Part shown: piece by piece, positions 25,911 to 33,660 of the stretch
Layout: each line of letters starts with the position of its first letter
Position numbering within the stretch: the first letter of the stretch is position 1
Source of the DNA: Thauera aminoaromatica S2
GTDB taxonomy: Bacteria; Pseudomonadota; Gammaproteobacteria; Burkholderiales; Rhodocyclaceae
Assembly (NCBI RefSeq): GCF_000310185.1
Contig: NZ_AMXD01000021.1
Location: 1-39,491 of the forward strand
Length of the DNA stretch: 39,491 nucleotides
Direction of reading: 5' to 3'
The notes under the pieces: model-generated
What the model saw: the letters and a program-made list of their open reading frames with translations, nothing else
What the model was told of the DNA's origin: nothing
Database searches by the model: none
Made by a program: the position numbers and the translations under genes

Positions 25911-26657
25911 ATGATCGTCTTCGTCACCGGCGCCTCCGCCGGCTTCGGCGCCGCCATCGCGCGCAGCTTCGTCAAGGGCGGCCACCGCGTCGTCGCCACC
26001 GCACGCCGCAAGGACCGCCTGGATGCGCTCGCCGCCGAACTCGGCGACGCGCTGCTGGCGCTCGAGCTCGACGTGCGCGACGCCGATGCGGTCGCCGCGG
26101 TGCCGGGCGTGCTGCCCGACGGCTTCGCCGAGGTGGACGTGCTGGTCAACAACGCCGGCCTCGCGCTCGGCCTCGAACCTGCGCACAAAGCCTCGCTGGA
26201 AGACTGGCACACCATGATCGACACCAACTGCACCGGCCTGGTGCAGGTCACCCGCGCCTTCCTGCCCGGCATGGTGGCGCGCAACCGCGGCCACATCTTC
26301 AACCTCGGCTCGGTGGCCGGACGCTGGCCCTATGCTGGCGGCAACGTCTATGGCGCCACCAAGGCCTTCGTGCGCCAGTTCAGCCTCAACCTGCGCGCCG
26401 ACCTGCTCGGCACCGCGCTGCGCGTCACCGACATCGAGCCCGGGCTGTGCGGCGGTACCGAGTTCTCCAACGTGCGCTTCCACGGCGACGACGACAAGGC
26501 GGCCAAGGTGTATGCCGACGTGCAGCCGCTGACCGCCGAGGACATCGCCGACTCGGTGTACTGGATCGCCACCCGGCCGGCGCACGTCAATATCAACACC
26601 ATCGAGCTGATGCCGGTGGCGCAGTCCTTCGCCGGCTTGTCGGTGCATCGCGGCTGA
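25911..26657 (+). CDS. ydfG: NADP-dependent 3-hydroxy acid dehydrogenase, YdfG-like short-chain dehydrogenase
   Basis: This 248-aa classical short-chain dehydrogenase closely resembles E. coli YdfG. It has cofactor loop TGASAGFG (residues 6-13), NNAG at 80-83, catalytic S134, Y147 and K151, and the family-specific stretches EPAHKASLEDWHTMIDTN and EPGLCGGTEFSNVRF. YdfG oxidises L-allo-threonine, serine and 3-hydroxy acids and can reduce malonic semialdehyde, using NADP(H). The basic residues after the first beta strand (ARRKDR) favour NADP. The start MIVFVTGAS has GGGGA about ten bases upstream. It is divergent from the sbp operon, so it is probably a separate housekeeping gene. Confidence 0.93.
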   Translation: MIVFVTGASAGFGAAIARSFVKGGHRVVATARRKDRLDALAAELGDALLALELDVRDADAVAAVPGVLPDGFAEVDVLVNNAGLALGLEPAHKASLEDWHTMIDTNCTGLVQVTRAFLPGMVARNRGHIFNLGSVAGRWPYAGGNVYGATKAFVRQFSLNLRADLLGTALRVTDIEPGLCGGTEFSNVRFHGDDDKAAKVYADVQPLTAEDIADSVYWIATRPAHVNINTIELMPVAQSFAGLSVHRG

Positions 26658-26890
26658 GCCCTGGCCGGCGTGCGACCACATCCGCAGCGGAGCGGGCAGG
26701 GCGCCGTCGCCGCTCCCTCGCGCTGGCGCCACGTCGGGTTCGCTTGCGACGATGGCCGCATGCGCCTGCCCGGGGGGGCGAGGCGGGCGGCCTGCGGACG
26801 ACTCCGTGCCTGTGGCGAGTTTGTAACAGTGTCATTTTCTTGCAGCAGGATGCGCATAATTTCCGCAATGCATCATCGATCCGCCCGACC

Positions 26891-29800
26891 GTGACTCCAG
26901 ATCTTCCGCCTTCCGCTCCGGAGCCCGCAGTGCCTTCCGTCGGGCGCCGCCCGCGCCCCTGGCGCGTGCTGGGCGTTGCCATCTGCGTGGCGCTGCTGGT
27001 GGCGAGCGTGGCGGGCGGCCTGCTGCTGTGGCACGAGGCCGGTACCTCGCGCCTGCAGGCGCGCGCGCTCGCGCGTTACGCCGCGCGCCTCGACTACGCC
27101 CTGCTGGCGGGGCCGAGCGCGGCGATCCGCTTTCCTGCCCACGGCCCCTTCGACCAGCGCCTCGGCTACACCGAGCTGGCGCGCTTTTCCGAGCGCCTGC
27201 AGGCGCGCGGCTTCGCACTCGTCGAGCAGGTGCGCTTCGACGATGCGCTGCTCGCCCACGTCGAGCGCGGCCTGTTCCCGCCCTACGCCGAGAAGACGCG
27301 CGCGGGCCTGGACGTCTTCGACTGTCGCGGCGAGCCGCTGTACGGCTTCCGCTATCCCTGGCGCGGATACGAGCGCTTCGAGGACGTGCCGGCGATCGTC
27401 GCCCAGGCCCTGCTCTTCATCGAGAACCGCGACCTCCTCGACGAATCGCGGCCGACGCTCAATCCCGCGGTGGACTGGGCACGCTTCGCGCGCGCGGCGC
27501 TCGGCCAGCTCGGACGCATGGTCGATGCCGACCTCGACGCGCCCGGCGGCAGCACGCTCGCCACCCAGATCGAGAAGTACCGCCACTCGCCTGGCGGCAT
27601 CACCCAGGATGCGCGCGAGAAGCTGCGCCAGATGGTGTCCGCCTCGGTCCGTGCCTATCGCGAGGGCGAGCAGACGCTGCCGCTACGCCGGCGGCTGGTG
27701 CTCGACTACCTGAACACCGTGCCGCTCTCGGCCGCGCCCGGTCACGGCGAGGTCAACGGACTGGGCGACGGGCTGTGGGTGTGGTTCGGCGCCGAGTTCG
27801 CGCGCGTGAATGCCTTGCTGGCGGCGCCGGTGGGCGAGGGGGAGGAGCGCATCGCCCAGGGTCGAGCGCTGCGCCAGGTGGTCGCGCTGATGATCGCGCA
27901 CCGTCGGCCCTCGTGGTATCTCGCCGGCGGGCGCGAGGAGCTGGCGCGCACCACCGACGCCTACCTGCGCCTGTTCGCCGAGGCCGGGCTGATCGGCGCC
28001 GTGCTGCGCGACGCCGCGCTCGCCCGGCCGCTCGCCTTCCGCGACCTCGTCGCCGATCCGGCCTGGGTTCCGGCCACGCCAGGCAAGGGCACGACCGCGG
28101 TGCGCGCCCGCCTCGCCGGTCTGCTCGACACCTCGCTGTACAGCCTCGACCGCCTCGACGCCGAGCTCGGCACCACCCTGCACGGCGGCCTGCAGCAGGC
28201 CGTGGGGGACTACCTCGGGCGCCTCGCCGACCCGGATTTCGCGCGCAGCCAGGGCCTGATCGGCGAGCGCATGCTGCAGCCGGCCACCCTCGGCGCGGTG
28301 CGCTACAGCTTCACGCTGGTCGAGCGCACCGCGGGCGGCAACCGCGTGCGCGTGCAGACCGACACCACCGACCAGCCGCTCGACATCAACGAGGGCAGCA
28401 AGCTCGAGCTCGGCTCCACCGCCAAGCTGCGCGTGCTGGCGACCTATCTCGAGCTGGTCGCCGAACTCCACGGCCGGCTCGCGGCGCTGGATCCTCCGGC
28501 GCTGCGCCGCGTCGAGGTCGACGCGCAGGACCGTCTGACGCGCTGGGCGATCGACCACCTCGCCAGCGCGCCGGACCGCAGCCTGCCGGCGATGCTCGAG
28601 GCCGCGCTCGAACGCCGCTTCTCGGCCAGCCCGGGCGAAGGCTTCTTCACCGGCGGAGGCCGCCACACCTTCGGCAACTTCAACGCCAGCGACAACGCGC
28701 GCAATCCCACCCTGCGCGAGGCCCTGCAGGCCTCGATCAACCTGCCCTTCGTGCGCCTGATGCGCGAGCTCGTGCGTCACACCATGTACCAGGTGCCGGG
28801 CAGCACCGCGCGCCTGCTCGAGGACAACGAGGACCCGCGCCGCGTCGAGTATCTGGTCCGCTTCGCCGACCGCGAGGGCCAGCTCTTCCTGCGCCGCTTC
28901 TGGCGCAAGTACCAGGACAGCACGGCGGAGGAGATCCGTTCCACCCTGCTCGACGGCCTGCGCCCGGGCGCGGACCGCCTCGCCGCGGTGTTCCGCTACC
29001 TGGAGCCCGAGGCCCCGCCGCACGCGCTCGCCGATTTCCTCGCCCGCCGCCTCGGCGAGCCCCCCGCCGCCGCACGCCTCGCCCAGCTCTATGCGCGCAA
29101 CGCCCCGGAAGCCTTCGACCTGCCCGACCGTGGCTACGTGGCACGCGTGCATCCGCTCGAGCTGTGGCTGGTCGCCTTCCGCCTGCAGCACCCCGAGGCC
29201 ACGCTGGCCGAGGCGGTGGCGGCGAGCGCGGACGAGCGCCAGCAGGTGTATCGCTGGCTGTTCCGCACCCGCGCCAAGGGCGCGCAGGACTCGCGCATCT
29301 TCACCCTGCTCGAGGTCGAGGCCTTCCTCGAGATCCACCGCCGCTGGGCGCGCCTGGGCTATCCCTTCGGCCACCTCGTGCCTTCGCTCGCCACCGCGCT
29401 TGGCAGCTCGGGCGATCGTCCGGCGGCGCTCGCCGAGCTGATGGGCATCATCGTCAACGACGGCCAGCGCCTGCCCGTGCAGCGCATCGACACGGTGCGC
29501 TTCGCGCGCGCCACGCCCTACGAGTCCGCCTTCGCCATCCGCCCGGTGGAAGGCGACCCGGTGATGGCGCCGGAGGTCGCGCGCGCGCTGCGCGGGGCGC
29601 TGTCGGACGTGGTCGAGGGCGGCACCGCGCGCCGTCTGGCGGGCGCTTTCAAGCTGGCCGACGGCAGCGAACTGGCGCTCGGTGGCAAGACCGGCACCGG
29701 CGACAACCGCATCGTGGTGCGCGGACGCGCCGGTCTTGCGCTCAACCGCACCGCCACCTTCGTGTTCTACCTCGGCCCGCGCCACTTCGGCACGCTGACC

Positions 29801-30049
29801 GCCTACGTGATCGGCCCCGAGGCGGCGAGCTACCGCTTCACCTCCGGCCTGCCGGTGCAGATCCTGAAGTCGATGGGGCCCTTGCTGATCCCGCACCTGG
29901 AGTTGGCGCGCGCAGACGCCTGCCTGCCGCCGCCGCTGTCGGGCGCACCTGCGGCGGTGGGGGCGGGCGAGGAAGGCGGTGTCCCCGAAGGCGAGGTCCC
30001 ATCGAGCCGGGTGGGGGAGGGCAGGATCACCGGGGTGGTGGTCGAGTGA
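26891..30049 (+). CDS. Large bifunctional class A-type penicillin-binding protein
   Basis: This protein of about 1052 aa is anchored by one N-terminal helix (about residues 24-46, LGVAICVALLVASVAGGLLL). A glycosyltransferase-51 domain follows, with the catalytic glutamate probably E178 in FIENRDLL, then NPAVDWARFARAALGQLG and GGSTLATQIEKY. The penicillin-binding domain has S509-T-A-K512, S615-I-N617 and K933-T-G. The distance between the SxN and KTG motifs is unusually large, with a ~300-residue insertion. The glutamate context is IENRD where class A enzymes usually read EDxxF. The start is GTG at 26891, inferred from the frame and the helix position; no strong ribosome site is seen. It would polymerise and cross-link peptidoglycan. 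It differs from PBP1A/1B/1C, and its specific role is unknown. Confidence 0.85.
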   Translation: MTPDLPPSAPEPAVPSVGRRPRPWRVLGVAICVALLVASVAGGLLLWHEAGTSRLQARALARYAARLDYALLAGPSAAIRFPAHGPFDQRLGYTELARFSERLQARGFALVEQVRFDDALLAHVERGLFPPYAEKTRAGLDVFDCRGEPLYGFRYPWRGYERFEDVPAIVAQALLFIENRDLLDESRPTLNPAVDWARFARAALGQLGRMVDADLDAPGGSTLATQIEKYRHSPGGITQDAREKLRQMVSASVRAYREGEQTLPLRRRLVLDYLNTVPLSAAPGHGEVNGLGDGLWVWFGAEFARVNALLAAPVGEGEERIAQGRALRQVVALMIAHRRPSWYLAGGREELARTTDAYLRLFAEAGLIGAVLRDAALARPLAFRDLVADPAWVPATPGKGTTAVRARLAGLLDTSLYSLDRLDAELGTTLHGGLQQAVGDYLGRLADPDFARSQGLIGERMLQPATLGAVRYSFTLVERTAGGNRVRVQTDTTDQPLDINEGSKLELGSTAKLRVLATYLELVAELHGRLAALDPPALRRVEVDAQDRLTRWAIDHLASAPDRSLPAMLEAALERRFSASPGEGFFTGGGRHTFGNFNASDNARNPTLREALQASINLPFVRLMRELVRHTMYQVPGSTARLLEDNEDPRRVEYLVRFADREGQLFLRRFWRKYQDSTAEEIRSTLLDGLRPGADRLAAVFRYLEPEAPPHALADFLARRLGEPPAAARLAQLYARNAPEAFDLPDRGYVARVHPLELWLVAFRLQHPEATLAEAVAASADERQQVYRWLFRTRAKGAQDSRIFTLLEVEAFLEIHRRWARLGYPFGHLVPSLATALGSSGDRPAALAELMGIIVNDGQRLPVQRIDTVRFARATPYESAFAIRPVEGDPVMAPEVARALRGALSDVVEGGTARRLAGAFKLADGSELALGGKTGTGDNRIVVRGRAGLALNRTATFVFYLGPRHFGTLTAYVIGPEAASYRFTSGLPVQILKSMGPLLIPHLELARADACLPPPLSGAPAAVGAGEEGGVPEGEVPSSRVGEGRITGVVVE

Positions 30050-30068
30050 GCGGACCGGGTGGTCCGGC

Positions 30069-31868
30069 TTACGGGTGGAAGGGCCAGAACAGCGGGATCA
30101 GCGCGCTGCACAGCAGCCAGGTGAGGACGTTCATGGGCACGCCGAGGCGGGCGAAGTCGGCGAAGCGGTAGTTGCCCGCGCTATAGACCAAGGTGTTGGT
30201 CTGGTAGCCGATCGGGGTGGCGAAGCTGCAGCTTGCGGCGAACATCACGCCGACCACGAAGGGGCGCGGATCCACCCCCATCTGCTGGGCGAGCCCGATC
30301 ACGACCGGGGTGAACAGCACCGCGATCGCGTTGTTGCTCAGCACCTCGGTGGCCACCGAGGTGATCAGGATCACCAGCGACAACATCAGCCACGGCGACA
30401 TGCCCTCGCCGAGCGCGGCGAGCTGGGCGGCGAGCAGCTGGTCGAGGCCGGAGTTGCGCATCGCGATGCTGATCGCGAGCATGCCGAAGATCAGCACCAG
30501 GATCGGCCACTCGATCGACTTGTAGGCCTCGTCGCTGGTGATGCAGCCGGTGGCGATCACGATCGCCGCGCCGATCAGCGCCAGGCCCTCGATCGGCATC
30601 ACGTTCAGCGCGGCGAGCAGCATCACGCCGACGATGGTGGCGAGCGCGACCGGCGCCTTGTGGCGGCGGCTGGTCATCTGGCGGCCCTCGGTGATCGCGA
30701 ACAGGTCGCCGTTGTCGCAGAAGCGCTGGATCTGCGCCGGCGTGCCCTCCACCAGCAGCACGTCGCCGCCCAGCAGCTGGAAGTCCTCGCCGATCTGCGC
30801 GAATGAGGCGTCGCGCCGATGCACCGCGACGAGGTGGATGCCGTAGCGCGCGAGCAGGTCGAGATCGCGGATCGGGCGCAGGATGTAGCGCGAGGTCTGG
30901 CCGACGATCGCCTCCACCATCACCAGGTCGCGCCGGCGCAGGGTCTCGATGTCGTGGGCCTCGGCGCCCGCCGGCGCCTGCAGGCCGACGCCGTCGCTGC
31001 TGCGCAGCGCCATCATCGCGTCGCTGCGGCTGTGCACGACCACGCGGTCGCCGACCTCCAGCCGGGTGTCCGGGGCCGGGTCGGCGAGCTCGATGTCGCC
31101 GCGCACCAGGTTGAGCACCTGGATGATGCCGTTCGACAGACGCGCCTCGCGCAGCGTCCTGCCGGCCAGGTGCGAGCCCTCGGGCACGAAGAGCTCGGTC
31201 ATGAACCAGCGCTCGCCGGCGCCGAACTGCTGGCTCAGGGTCTCGCGCACCGGCAGCAGGCGGGGCGCGAACACCAGCATGAAGGCGCTGCCCACCAGCG
31301 CCATGAGGATCGCCGGCAGGCTGATCTCGAACATCGAGAAGGGCGCCAGGCCCTGCTCGCGCGCGACGCCGTCGACCAGGATGTTGGTCGAGGTGCCGAC
31401 CATGGTGATCAGCCCGCCGAGGATGGTGGCGTAGGAGAGCGGGATGAGCAGGCGCGAGGGGGCGAGGCCCTGGCGGGCCGCCACCGCGATCACCGCCGGG
31501 ATCATCACCATCACCACCGGGGTGTTGTTGATGAAGGGCGACACCAGCAGGCAGGCGGCGATCAGCGCCAGCAGCAGGCGGCGCTCGCCCGCGCCGGCCG
31601 CGGCGGCGAGCCACTCGCCGAGCTGGTCCACGCAGCCGGTGCGCGACAGCGCCGCGCTGATGATGAACAGGCAGGCGATGGTGATCGGGGCGCTGTTGCC
31701 GAACACACCGAGCACCTCCTTGGTGTTCAGCATGCCCGCCACGAGCAGCACGCCCACGGCGACCATGACCGCCACGTCGGGCTTCACCCACTCGCGCACG
31801 AAGGCGACGAAGAGGACGACGAGGACGAGGCCGACGAAGAGGGGGGCGTGGAGCTCGGGTAGCGGCAT
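30069..31868 (-). CDS. SLC13/DASS-type membrane transporter with two RCK (TrkA-C) domains
   Basis: This 599-aa inner-membrane protein has two inverted halves. The first carries INNTPVVMVMIPAV and MVGTSTNILV, the second SNNAIAVLFTPVV and TPIGYQTNTLVY; these substrate/Na+ loops are typical of the SLC13 family. Between the halves lie two cytoplasmic RCK_C/TrkA-C-like domains (about 205-290 and 300-390, for example LEVGDRVVVHSRSDAMMAL and QLLGGDVLLVEGTPAQIQRF) that may sense a ligand. Similar bacterial, algal and cyanobacterial proteins transport or sense sulfate or dicarboxylates. Nearby sulfur genes and an ATAAGC element upstream (31941-31946) hint at sulfate. It starts MPLPELHAPL and ends 19 bp from the convergent penicillin-binding protein gene. 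Confidence 0.88.
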   Translation of the reverse strand: MPLPELHAPLFVGLVLVVLFVAFVREWVKPDVAVMVAVGVLLVAGMLNTKEVLGVFGNSAPITIACLFIISAALSRTGCVDQLGEWLAAAAGAGERRLLLALIAACLLVSPFINNTPVVMVMIPAVIAVAARQGLAPSRLLIPLSYATILGGLITMVGTSTNILVDGVAREQGLAPFSMFEISLPAILMALVGSAFMLVFAPRLLPVRETLSQQFGAGERWFMTELFVPEGSHLAGRTLREARLSNGIIQVLNLVRGDIELADPAPDTRLEVGDRVVVHSRSDAMMALRSSDGVGLQAPAGAEAHDIETLRRRDLVMVEAIVGQTSRYILRPIRDLDLLARYGIHLVAVHRRDASFAQIGEDFQLLGGDVLLVEGTPAQIQRFCDNGDLFAITEGRQMTSRRHKAPVALATIVGVMLLAALNVMPIEGLALIGAAIVIATGCITSDEAYKSIEWPILVLIFGMLAISIAMRNSGLDQLLAAQLAALGEGMSPWLMLSLVILITSVATEVLSNNAIAVLFTPVVIGLAQQMGVDPRPFVVGVMFAASCSFATPIGYQTNTLVYSAGNYRFADFARLGVPMNVLTWLLCSALIPLFWPFHP

Positions 31869-32115
31869 GGCGGCACGAATGGGCGGGGGAATGGAGCTTA
31901 GCTGCCGCGTTTATGCATTCAAAAGACTTGATATTCCATAGCTTATTCCTCTCGGTTCATTCGAGCGGTGGCTGAAGTCGGGCGGTGCGCGGCGATCCAC
32001 CTCGGCGCCGCAGCCCGGCAGCGGATGCCTGCAGTGGCGCAGGGGGTTCGATCTCGCCGTTGTCGGCCTATATTTGTCATGCGGGTCCCGCGAAGCCGCC
32101 TACGAGGGGAAAGTC
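31869..32115. promoter_or_regulatory. Divergent promoter region of the SLC13 gene and the SIR2/STAND cassette
   Basis: No gene was found in these 247 bp. The A/T-rich part at 31905-31950 is the likely promoter of the SLC13 gene; on the minus strand it contains ATAAGC (31941-31946) and CATAAA as a possible -10. TATATT at 32069-32074 is a possible -10 for the SIR2 gene, with no good -35. GAGGGGA at 32104-32110 is the ribosome-binding site of the SIR2 gene. Confidence 0.4.
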
Positions 32116-33660
32116 ATGCGTCTCCGTTTCTTCCTGTCGTCCCCGGGCGATGTCGCCGACGAGCGCACATTCGCCCAGCAGGTCATCGAGCAGGAGCTGC
32201 CGAAGGATCCCTTCATGCGCGGCCGGGTCGGTTGCGAGGCGGTGCGCTGGGACGACCCTGCGGCACCGGTGGCGATGCCGGCGACACTGACGCCGCAGGA
32301 AGCGGTCAATCGCGGGCTGCCGCGGCCTTCGGCGTGCGACTGCGTGATCGTCGTGTTGTGGTCGCGGCTGGGGACGCCGCTGCCGGCGAGCTGCACCCGC
32401 CCCGACGGCAGCCGCTATCTCTCGGGCACCGAATGGGAATACGAGGATGCCATCGCCGCGAAGCCGCAGCCCCACATCCTCGTGTATCGCCGGCGCAGCC
32501 CGCCCGAGCTCGGCGACCCGCTCGATGCGGACTACGACGAGCGCCTCGCCCAGTACCGCAGGGCGAACGACTTCTTCAAGCGCTTCCGCAACGCGGATGG
32601 TTCGCTTGCCGGCGGCTTCGCCGAGTACGACACGCCGCAGGAGTTCCGCGACCGCCTGCGCGTGGATCTGCGCGCCTTCATCCAGCGCCGACTCGACAGC
32701 GAGCAGGCCAACGGGCAGACCGTACGCGTCAACGCGCCGCCGCCGTATGGACGGATTGCGAAGGCGCTCGCCAGCGGTTCTGCGGTGCCGATCATCGGTC
32801 CCGGCATCTGCCGCTCGGGGCGCCCCGGCGACGAGCCCTGGGACCCCGATGCACCGCGCTTTCTCCCCAGCGGCAACGAGCTGTCGGCGTGCCTGGCCGA
32901 CGAGGCGGGGTTCCCGTCGCAGGCCGAACGCGACCAGCTGGCGGAGGTGGCGTCCTACTACGAGGCCTTCAAGACCCGTGATGCCCTGCGCGAGCGACTG
33001 CGTTCGCTGCTCGCGCCGGCCGCGCCGGACAAGCTCGCCGTGCCGCCGCTCTACTCGTTGCTCGCCAGTCTCGAGAAGCCGCTGCTGATCATCACGACCA
33101 ACTACGACACCCTGATCGAGCAGGTCTTCCGCAACGCGCAGAAACCCTACGACCTGGTCGTGTACTCCGAACTCAAGGAGCTCGGCAACGCCGTCCTGTG
33201 GTGGCCGCACGGCGCCCTGAAGCCGGAGACGGTGGCGCCGAACGAACTTTCCATCGAGCTCGAGAAGAAGACGGTGATCTTCAAGATGCACGGCTCCATC
33301 GTTCCCCAGACGTCCGACCTCGACACCTTCGTGATCACCGAGTCGGACTATGTCGAACTGCTTGCGCGCATCGCCAGCAGGTCGGCGATTCCGGCCCTGT
33401 TCGCGTCGCACTGTCAGGACCGCAATCTGCTGTTCCTCGGCTACAGTCTGCGCGACTGGAGCTTCCGCACGATCCTGCAGAGCCTCAACCGCTTCTTCGC
33501 CAAGCGCCTCGTCGCCGGCGACGACGAGATCCAGTCGTGGGCGATCGACGATCGCTTCTCCGAGCTCGAGCTCAAGTTCTGGCAGCGGCGCGGGGTGTAT
33601 CCCTACGAGGTGAACCTGGACGAGTTCGTCCGTTTGCTGCGCGCGAGGATGTCGCCATGA
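32116..33660 (+). CDS. DUF4062-SIR2 fusion, putative NAD+-consuming defence effector
   Basis: This 514-aa protein has two domains. Residues 2-115 are DUF4062-like: RFFLSSPGDVADER at the start, DCVIVVLWSRLGTPLP at 75-90 and GTEWEYEDA. This small alpha/beta domain is found ahead of STAND-type ATPases. Residues 212-460 are a SIR2-like domain: nucleotide loop AVPIIGPGI (223-231), TTNYD at 327-331 in the place of TQNxD, H392 in KMHGS as the catalytic histidine, and GYSLRDWSFR (442-451). Family SIR2 effectors deplete NAD+ to abort infection. The start MRLRFFL follows GAGGGGA with 5-6 bp spacing; an upstream TTG start at 32074 is less likely. Its stop overlaps the STAND gene by ATGA (33657-33660), so the two are co-translated. 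The defence role is inferred from domains. Confidence 0.88.
   Translation: MRLRFFLSSPGDVADERTFAQQVIEQELPKDPFMRGRVGCEAVRWDDPAAPVAMPATLTPQEAVNRGLPRPSACDCVIVVLWSRLGTPLPASCTRPDGSRYLSGTEWEYEDAIAAKPQPHILVYRRRSPPELGDPLDADYDERLAQYRRANDFFKRFRNADGSLAGGFAEYDTPQEFRDRLRVDLRAFIQRRLDSEQANGQTVRVNAPPPYGRIAKALASGSAVPIIGPGICRSGRPGDEPWDPDAPRFLPSGNELSACLADEAGFPSQAERDQLAEVASYYEAFKTRDALRERLRSLLAPAAPDKLAVPPLYSLLASLEKPLLIITTNYDTLIEQVFRNAQKPYDLVVYSELKELGNAVLWWPHGALKPETVAPNELSIELEKKTVIFKMHGSIVPQTSDLDTFVITESDYVELLARIASRSAIPALFASHCQDRNLLFLGYSLRDWSFRTILQSLNRFFAKRLVAGDDEIQSWAIDDRFSELELKFWQRRGVYPYEVNLDEFVRLLRARMSP

Noticed and set aside
24416-30049. Very long plus-strand open frame of 1877 codons.
   Set aside because: Only the part from 26891 codes for a recognisable protein. 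The upstream part is antisense to hydrolase, TOBE and sbp genes and out of frame with the ydfG-like gene; it is open because of high G+C.
32074-32118. Alternative TTG start giving a 14-residue longer SIR2 protein.
   Set aside because: The ATG at 32116 has a good ribosome-binding site and starts exactly at the DUF4062 strand RLRFFLSS.
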